Source: Macrosoma leucophasiata
Lineage: Eukaryota; Arthropoda; Insecta; Lepidoptera; Hedylidae
Direction: 5' to 3'
Assembly: GCA_036365455.1 (NCBI GenBank)
Contig: JAWQUS010000008.1
Coordinates: forward strand, 14,987,501-15,051,500
Length of the DNA: 64,000 bases
The position numbers were made by a program, and so were the translations under genes. Positions 58,237-64,000 of the stretch are shown here, piece by piece (within the stretch, counting starts at the first letter, position 1; every line of letters begins with the position of its first letter). The notes under the pieces were generated by a model. The model was not told where the DNA came from and ran no database searches. It saw only the letters and a program-made list of their open reading frames with translations.

Positions 58237-58397
58237 AACATCGAAAACTTCATGAAAGACGTATACAAAGACCGGTACGGAAGAGATATGCAGGAGGATA
58301 CTGTGAACAAACTGTACTCGATAGCTGTGAGCATCTTTGCAATCGGCGGTATGCTTGGTGGCTTCTCTGGGGGCATGATCGCGAACCGCTTCGGAAG
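58237..58397 (+). CDS. Glut1: Glucose transporter GLUT1-like, exofacial loop 1 and TM2 exon
   Basis: TACGCAG precedes and GGAAG|GTAAGT follows. 53 codons plus two bases: NIENFMKDVYKDRYGRDMQE, then a stretch ending VSIFAIGGMLGG and NRFGR. The first 25 or so residues are the loop between TM1 and TM2, then TM2 and the cytoplasmic NRFGR that starts the conserved RFGR(R/K) loop. The loop has no N-x-S/T site, whereas human GLUT1 is glycosylated there. The joint with 59064 rebuilds the arginine of RFGR-K. Confidence 0.96.
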
Positions 58398-58500
58398 GTA
58401 AGTCCATGAAATTCGGCTTTTAACATTGATCACATAAAGGTTACGAATATATAAGACTGCACTCTCGGGTATATTATATTCGTTAGTTAGGCTCACAGCT

Positions 58501-58834
58501 CACTAGAGCCACCCAGCGCCCGTCCAGTGTTCGACCACCTCGAGCGGTCTGCGCTCATTACATCAACTCCGCTCCGTATCGACACCGTATCGCCTCGACC
58601 GCAAGCTGTCAACGTGCGGGCGGCGCGCAGTCCACGCGCGGTCGGCGAGTGGACCACTAGCTTGTCTTTCATTGACTTTGCATTGCTAACGCGCTGTTCA
58701 CTAGTGGACCGCGCCCTGTCCGCGAGTTGTTTACATAATCATGCATCGCGTCGTTCACTAGTGGACTACCCGTTAACAAAGAGTGGACGCCGTAAAACGA
58801 GGCGGTGCTGGTCGGGTGCCGGGTGGCTGTAGTG
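58501..58834. mobile_element. CACTA-ended MITE, probably Chapaev-type, in an intron
   Basis: Ends CACTAGAGCCACCCAGCGCC and the complement of CACTACAGCCACCCGGCACC. AGCT lies on both sides (58497-58500 and 58835-58838) and is either a 4-bp target duplication or part of the repeat. CACT(A/G) ends with a 4-bp duplication fit the Chapaev group of CMC elements. The interior is GC-rich and repeats CACTAGTGGAC. No transposase. It starts about 100 bp after the exon donor at 58397. Confidence 0.7.
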
Positions 58835-59063
58835 AGCTATCACCCTTTCGGTACTTTGTGGTATTTTGAAGACTTCAAATAGCATTGATTCCATCCATTG
58901 ATAAAGATAAAACTAAGCTCCTTATAATAACCGAGTAATGACAAGGTTTTCATTCCTACTAGACATCTACGTTAGGACTGTTTTCTTATTCTTATAAAAA
59001 TAAATCAAATTTAATATAATCAACAATATTGTCATGTTTTAATACGCGATGTGTATGAAACAG

Positions 59064-59188
59064 GAAAGGGGGTCTTCTACTGAACAACATTCTAGGAATC
59101 AGCGGTGCCAGTCTCATGGGCTTCACTAAGATATCGCACTGTTACGAAATGCTATTCTTCGGTAGATTCATCATAGGTGTAAACTGCG
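59064..59188 (+). CDS. Glut1: Glucose transporter GLUT1-like, TM3 and start of TM4 exon
   Basis: GAAACAG precedes and TGCG|GTGAGT follows. It completes an arginine, then encodes KGGLLLNNILGISGASLMGF, TKISHCYEMLFFGRFIIGVN and C, and exits with one base. TM3 and the first part of TM4 are covered. The GRFIIGVNCG block is the start of the sugar-transporter signature; its arginine is at the TM4 start. Strong match to insect GLUT1. Confidence 0.96.
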
Positions 59189-59363
59189 GTGAGTGCTATT
59201 ATTTTTTTATTATAAAATTTTACAACAACACGTACGAGTTAACACATATTTACATAACACAATTATGGCTCTACTAATTTTCCGATACCCCATTATCTTT
59301 ATTATCTAAGTACTGTACCTACATATGAACATTTTACACATTACAATAAATCTTGTTTAAGAA

Positions 59364-59495
59364 TGACCACACAAAACTGCAATGCGACGTGACCCCGCAT
59401 CGCAGAAATTTGCGATGCGATTCAGGTGGCCATACCTTCAACATGTCGGACGAAATCGCATCGCAAGTGCCTGCGATGCGGCGTCGCTACCAATT
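59364..59495. repeat. GCGATGCG-rich repeat in intron
   Basis: GCGATGCG or its complement occurs several times (for example 59411, 59473), with inverted blocks TGCAATGCGACG and CCTGCGATGCGG. It looks like a decayed palindromic element. Limits uncertain. Confidence 0.45.
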
Positions 59496-59710
59496 TTTTT
59501 TGCTTTATTAGTAATAGTACTAGACTCTCATCACCAAACCAATATTATGTCCCAGTATAATACGTTGCATAAAATAAAAGCTTTCGTTGTAAATGTATGA
59601 AGCACTTAATTAATACTGACTCTAGTGAACAAATAGAATAATTCCATAGAACAGCAATATACTTTTCTTTTTCATATTATAAATTTTCCTAAAAAGGGAA
59701 ATATCTAGAT

Positions 59711-59887
59711 CAGTGATTCCCAAAGTGGTCCATATAGACCCCCTGGGGTCCATGGGACTCGATGGGGTATACATTTTTTTATATAAAATTTGGAAATACG
59801 GGAATGTGATATAAAGGTAGCAAGGAGGTCCACGGAAACCAGAAAAAAATTGAAAGGGGTCAAGAAAAAATAGTTTGGGAACCTCTG
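59711..59887. mobile_element. hAT-type MITE with perfect 8-bp target duplication
   Basis: CAGTGATTCCCAAAGTGG at the left and the complement of CAGAGGTTCCCAAACTA at the right, typical hAT ends. ATCTAGAT is exact on both sides (59703-59710 and 59888-59895). 177 bp, non-coding, within the intron before 60813. Confidence 0.92.
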
Positions 59888-59895
59888 ATCTAGAT

Positions 59896-60812
59896 GTACT
59901 CTTATTTTAACTTGTTTGATGCAATCCTAGATTTATTTTATTTTCCGCAAATGAAGTTAGTGTAAACAGACATAATGAAGATGCCATTTGCATCGTTATT
60001 TTCATAACATTGTTACCACGTAATTCTACATATTATATGAACAAAGTTTATGTATTAACAACTATAATATCTCCTTTTACATCATAAAAAAGTGCTTAAT
60101 ATATGTGCCGTGCGTCGTTATTCACCATAGTGCCTCTTTTGTTTTCAAAGCTTTTCATAACGCCCGACTTTTTCAATTTTTATTTGAGCCTATCTCAGCT
60201 CTTCCATTTTGCGTTCAGTTCATAAAACATTTTTCATATCTTTCTACTTTCTGTGCTCCATCCACTAGTTACTAATATATAAATACAAAAAGAAAGCTTG
60301 AAATGTATCTGCGAGAGTATGTCTAGATGGTCTATGTATGTGCTACGCTGGCTACGCCGTAGCATTGTACGAGTATTAATCATGTCGTTGCTTTTTGAAA
60401 TAGTATAAAATTCAGAGATCAAATTTATATTTTACGTTTGTTCAAATAAATAAAAGAATGACACGATTTCATTCATAAATCCTTTAAATATACTTTTAAG
60501 AGCTAATCAAGTAATCAAGCTATGATACACATGTCCCTCTCAAACTAGAATTGTATTATTCTGTAACACGAGAGCAAGTTCCTTTGCGTTAAAAATCAAT
60601 AATACGACGCCTTTCAATAAGAAGTTAAAAGCAAATTTAGTAAAAAGAAAAAACAAAAACATAACAGGAACAGAATATTGAGCAGTCACATATCCATATA
60701 TTACACACCACACTATCATACACCTTCCCCTTACGATTGTAAGGGGAATATATCAGGTACAAGAGGAATTTATATTTTTAACATGATAAATATGTTTTAT
60801 TTCTTGTTCTAG
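59896..60812. other. Intron, non-coding
   Basis: AT-rich. No repeat or exon recognised. Confidence 0.5.
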
Positions 60813-60983
60813 GTTTAAACACTTCACTAGTGCCAATGTACATATCCGAGATCGCGCCGCTGAATCTGCGCGGAGGACTGGGCACTGTCAACCAGCTAGC
60901 GGTGACGGTTGGTCTTCTCCTGTCGCAGGTGTTGGGTATTGAACAAATCCTGGGAACTGACGATGGATGGCCGATACTTCTTG
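60813..60983 (+). CDS. Glut1: Glucose transporter GLUT1-like, TM4-TM5 exon
   Basis: TTGTTCTAG precedes and CTTCTTG|GTATGT follows. 57 residues with the shared codons: [20 protein letters not shown], then [20 protein letters not shown] and [16 protein letters not shown]. It holds PMYISEIAP and RGGLGT (rest of the sugar-transporter signature), the Q of VNQLA that matches the substrate-facing glutamine of TM5 in human GLUT1, and the TM5-TM6 loop. The joint with 61641 gives G-LAICPA. Confidence 0.97.
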
Positions 60984-61122
60984 GTATGTTCTATTACTTG
61001 TTTAACTCTATCTCTTATTACTACCGAGTTAAGTAATAAATAATTGTAATAATTTTTTGATATTCACTATTGAAGCTTTCTTATCATAAAATGATATGAT
61101 ATACCTATTATTATGTAGGTAT

Positions 61123-61300
61123 GAAGTCCCAGATGGTCCAGTGGTTTGAAATACGTGTTTCATCACGGGTTCGATTGTATTGTACTGTACTGGGGCAAAT
61201 GTTTGAATGGCCTTCAGATTTACTCAAAAGAGGAGTTCAGTCGCATAGATAGGCACAGAACAATTATATTTACTTAGGTCTTATGTACTGTGTGCATTAA
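61123..61300 (+). repeat. SINE-like unit with tRNA-type boxes
   Basis: GATGGTCCAGTGGTTTGAAA (A-box-like) and CACGGGTTCGATTGT (B-box-like) sit about 30 bp apart. The body is unlike the other SINEs here. Confidence 0.45.
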
Positions 61301-61409
61301 AGTGTTAATAAATAAATAAATACAGATAAGACGACAAATATTAAACATAAGTTTGGTCCCTCTAACCCAAATATAAAAGTTGCGTCTATTTTTGACGAAC
61401 GCCAGTCCA

Positions 61410-61575
61410 GCTATGTGTAACGACCGCCCGATTCGAGGGTCGAGGGTTCGATCTCCCACATCGTAACAAATATTTATTTGGAGTCTGGATGTTTGTGTAT
61501 GTGTTGTATGTATACAATGGCACCCACGACACAGGTTTATACCTAGTATAGAGCTGTGAGTGTAATTGTAATATT
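61410..61575 (+). repeat. tRNA-derived SINE, 3' part
   Basis: CGATTCGAGGGTCGAGGGTT and TCGATCTCCCA (B-box) precede a body with TGTTTGTGTATGTGTTGTAT and CACCCACGACACAGGTTTAT, as at 21180-21400. It lies in the intron just before 61641. Confidence 0.7.
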
Positions 61576-61640
61576 ATTTATTTACTTACCCCTTCGAGGA
61601 TTATAGACATATTGTTACGTTATTTATTTATTACCCAAAG

Positions 61641-61777
61641 GTTTGGCGATCTGTCCTGCGATCCTTCAGTTGCTACTATTGCCGGCTTGTCCCGAGTCCC
61701 CCCGATATTTGCTCATCACACGCCAATGGGAGGAGGAAGCGAGGCGCGCATTACGGAGACTGAGGGCAAGCAATCAG
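61641..61777 (+). CDS. Glut1: Glucose transporter GLUT1-like, TM6 and large loop exon
   Basis: TTACCCAAAG precedes (acceptor AAAG) and AATCAG|GTAACC follows. It encodes [20 protein letters not shown], then [20 protein letters not shown] and RASNQ. TM6 ends at the PESPRYLL motif conserved in sugar transporters, and the basic/acidic run begins the cytoplasmic loop between TM6 and TM7. Phase 0 exit. Confidence 0.97.
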
Positions 61778-62032
61778 GTAACCTTACACATTTTAAAACT
61801 CCTTCATAAAATAAAGCTTAAAATAATTATTTATTGTCGTATTGTTATTTATTGTACGCTTCGAAACGCATGCCTCGATATAAATTAAATTTACTTCGAC
61901 TAAATAAACTTGCCTGCCATGCCACGTATATGAAAGTCCGTATATTCCGAGGTATGCATTGCATTGCACCGATGTCGTTACTGTACTCGCCCTTATCAAC
62001 TTTCATTACCCAAAATAAAACATTTGTGTCAG

Positions 62033-62191
62033 GTTGAAGAAGACATAGAAGAGATGCGTGCAGAGGAACGTGCTCAACAAGCCGAGGCTTCCATATCTAT
62101 GCGAGAACTACTGTGTTCCCCCACGCTGCGCGCCCCCTTGCTCATCGGTGTTGTCATGCAATTGTCACAACAACTAAGTGGAATCAACGCG
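62033..62191 (+). CDS. Glut1: Glucose transporter GLUT1-like, loop and TM7 exon
   Basis: TGTGTCAG precedes and AACGCG|GTAAGC follows. 53 codons, phase 0 to 0: VEEDIEEMRAEERAQQAEAS, then ISMRELLCSPTLRAPLLIGV and VMQLSQQLSGINA. The acidic part is the cytoplasmic loop. QLSQQLSGIN in TM7 carries the two glutamines and the asparagine that bind glucose in GLUT1. All are present, so the transport site is intact. The intron before it is the shortest in the gene (255 bp). Confidence 0.97.
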
Positions 62192-62249
62192 GTAAGCCTA
62201 GAGCTATTCTAATCTAATATTTTATTAACGAACCGACCCGGCTTAACAC

Positions 62250-62665
62250 GGTTGCAATGTGGGTATTAAATGATGTCATTCTAAAAAGTGGATTCTCGGT
62301 TCATCGCTCTCCAAGCTTGTCTATTTGGGCCATGTGGATTTCCGCTTGTGTGTTACATTTGAGGGAATCCAAAATGGCACCTATCTACCAAATGGGCTTT
62401 CTACCTCTGCTCTCTCTTCATGCAACATGGCCTGCTAAGATTAACTTTTCCAAACTCCCAGCTTCAAAAAGAGCCACGTGACCAAAAAAAAAGAAAGCGA
62501 TCTCCGGAGGCAGTAGAGAGACAAGATTCAATTTGCAGCTTCTCGGGGATAGAGGCGTGCATTCAAGCACGACGAGCAATCCATGTGATTCCTAACATTT
62601 TGCCCCAACACCAGATTTCAAATATGTCTATCCTTGCCCTTAGCTTCCTCTTTAGTGTCCAAGAT
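62250..62665 (-). pseudogene. LINE reverse transcriptase C-terminal remnant in intron
   Basis: On the minus strand, in shifting frames: RIDIFEIWCWGKMLGITWIA, then FFGHVALFEAGSLEKLILAG and, nearer 62300, a HMAQIDKLGERW-like end. This matches the order of insect LINE C-termini (R-I-D-A-F-E-WC..RR.LRI.W, FFGH, GRPP.RW, DR..WR). Several frame breaks and stops, so it is dead. Its strand is opposite to the host gene. Confidence 0.75.
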
Positions 62666-62917
62666 CGGAACCATACAGAGAGTTTGAGAAAATCAGGGAG
62701 CGCATAAGTTTTACTTTTTTGCTGCGGTAGATGTTGTGATTTTCTAGAGTCTTTCAAGATTTTTCGTTGACTTTCCGATTTGTGCTGGCCGAATAACCTG
62801 GTTTTGCTGTCACCGTCACAATCAGGTACATGAAGTGAACTATGAACGGCCGAGCGCGGCGCGCGTTTTTGTGAAATCATCGTAACTGTTCAAATGTTAG
62901 TCCTAATTACTTAGTGT

Positions 62918-63237
62918 CATAGAGCAACACGGGCCACTGGCCGAGCGGAGGGGAGTAACCGTAGCGTTTATAACCGATGCAAAATGATCATTTTTTGCGG
63001 AGGAAAATTCGTGTGACACACGCGTGTCACACGAATTTCACTCCAAAATCAAAAACCGTCAATAATCGTCTATTACTACGAAACTCACACCTTGACTTTG
63101 ACAAAATACATAAACAATTTCACGCACACATTTAAACATCTCGGTCCCACTTGGGCTTGTACTTTGACAGAGGAGAAAGCCTGCATATAATTACTCCACT
63201 TCAGTCCGCCGCGGCCGGTGGCCCGTGTTGCTCTATG
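62918..63237. mobile_element. hAT-type MITE with perfect 8-bp target duplication
   Basis: CATAGAGCAACACGGGCCAC at the left and its complement (one mismatch further in) at the right. CTTAGTGT is exact on both sides (62910-62917 and 63238-63245). The centre holds a strong hairpin, AAATTCGTGTGACAC and complement around ACGC (63004-63037). 320 bp, GC-rich, no transposase. It sits in the intron 350 bp before the exon at 63586. Confidence 0.9.
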
Positions 63238-63585
63238 CTTAGTGTAAATGACAAATTTTAACATTATCTTCTTTTATTCATAAGGTTCCGTATCAAAACA
63301 GAGTTATAAAACCAAAACTTAGACATTTGGCGCTTGTGCAGAAGGCCACCTGGAGACTTATTCTCGTGAAATAATCAAATTTGAATCGCAATTAAATCGG
63401 TTCGCAGTTTAATCTGCCATAGCCACGCACATTGGTTAAAGCAAGACAGTAAAACTATTCATTTGCGATTCAATTACTAGGTACTGTGTCACAAGAATTA
63501 GGTCCCGCTCGTTGGTCGAAGGGAACGCTTAGCAGCCCGTATGTACTGTCAGTTTATTTCTTATAATAACTGTATTTTGCATTAG

Positions 63586-63798
63586 GTGTTCTACTACTCG
63601 ACGTCGCTTTTCACATCATCGGGATTGACGGAGGAGTCCGCCAAGTTCGCAACCATGGGTATCGGAGCTATAATGGTTGGCATGACGCTGGTGTCCCTGC
63701 CGCTGATGGACCGCACCGGCCGCCGCACCCTCCACCTCTATGGCCTCGGGGGAATGTTCATATTCTCTATTTTTATCACCATCTCCTTCCTTATAAAG
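63586..63798 (+). CDS. Glut1: Glucose transporter GLUT1-like, TM7 end to TM9 exon
   Basis: GCATTAG precedes and ATAAAG|GTGTGT follows. 71 codons, phase 0 to 0: VFYYSTSLFTSSGLTEESAK, then FATMGIGAIMVGMTLVSLPL, MDRTGRRTLHLYGLGGMFIF and SIFITISFLIK. VFYYS completes TM7, then TM8, the RTGRRTLH cytoplasmic loop (R and GRR conserved) and TM9 follow. The remaining exons, for TM10-12 and the C-tail, are outside the window, so the gene is cut by the right edge. Confidence 0.97.
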
Positions 63799-63828
63799 GT
63801 GTGTCTGATATGATGTCTGCGAAATATT

Positions 63829-64000
63829 TTTTTTTGTCATGAAGTGGCAAACAAGCATACAGTTTACATTGATGGTAAATTATACTGTAGCCTTCAAACA
63901 TCTACGTTAATGAGTTGCCACTTTTAAAGCCCTTTTTTGCCTCTGCGCCGAGAGAAGTCGTCGGTCGTATCATCTGATCGGAACATGATAACGCTGATCG
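63829..64000 (-). repeat. GGTGGTAGAGCTCC-family copy running off the window
   Basis: TTTTTTTTGTCATGAAGTGG, CAAACAAGCATACAGTTTAC and, near the end, ATCGGAACATGATAACGCTG are the inverted family order. It starts 31 bp after the last exon's donor. Confidence 0.6.

Noticed and set aside
58161..58496. Minus-strand frames over 58161-58496
   Set aside because: Antisense shadow of the TM2 exon.
58501..58834. GC-rich alternative exon or promoter of the transporter
   Set aside because: Inverted CACTA ends and AGCT flanks explain it as a mobile element.
63616..63858. Minus-strand 80-codon frame
   Set aside because: Antisense shadow of the TM8-TM9 exon.

Overview
The window looks like lepidopteran (moth, probably noctuoid) nuclear DNA. 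It is AT-rich, has short exons in long introns, and is dense with decayed repeats of types usual in moths: Helitron ends with a GCTAG(T) terminus, tRNA-headed SINEs, mariner, hAT and TTA-target MITEs, and 5'-truncated LINEs. The species cannot be named from the sequence.

The one gene I can support is a facilitative glucose transporter of the insect GLUT1 type on the + strand. Seven transporter exons (56122-63798) join in phase and encode TM1 to TM9. The last exons (TM10-12 and the C-tail) lie beyond the right edge. Upstream are four exons that are also phase-compatible: 41160-41247, 42906-43002, 53222-53387 and 54405-54542. They join in frame to the transporter and add 163 residues: an acidic/polar head, then a long coiled coil. 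The eleven exons total 1551 nt (517 codons) with no stop. Next to coiled-coil exon 3 lies a dead tandem copy of it (53453-53594) with a stop, a lost donor and a short inverted templated insertion.

Region by region: 1-15,800 holds only repeats (palindromic MITEs, a CR1/L2-like LINE tail, a Helitron with a 125-bp minisatellite, an R1-clade LINE remnant). 15,880-16,398 is the most CpG-rich stretch and ends at a good splice donor, so it is a candidate promoter/5' exon; weaker candidates are at 32,470 and 37,690. 16,400-41,100 holds two dead copies of one mariner, a 1.9-kb hAT-like element nested inside a MITE with perfect target duplications, SINEs with target duplications and LINE pieces. 41,143-63,798 is the transporter gene, with at least four TIR elements with target duplications or matching flanks in its introns, one starting 18 bp after a splice donor. 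A SINE-like repeat runs off the right end.

No RNA gene that folds canonically, no CRISPR and no bacterial-type operon was seen. I found no convincing wholly new system. The most unusual points are the coiled-coil extension of the transporter, the dead duplicate exon with its inverted insertion, and the head-to-head tRNA-like palindrome in an intron.
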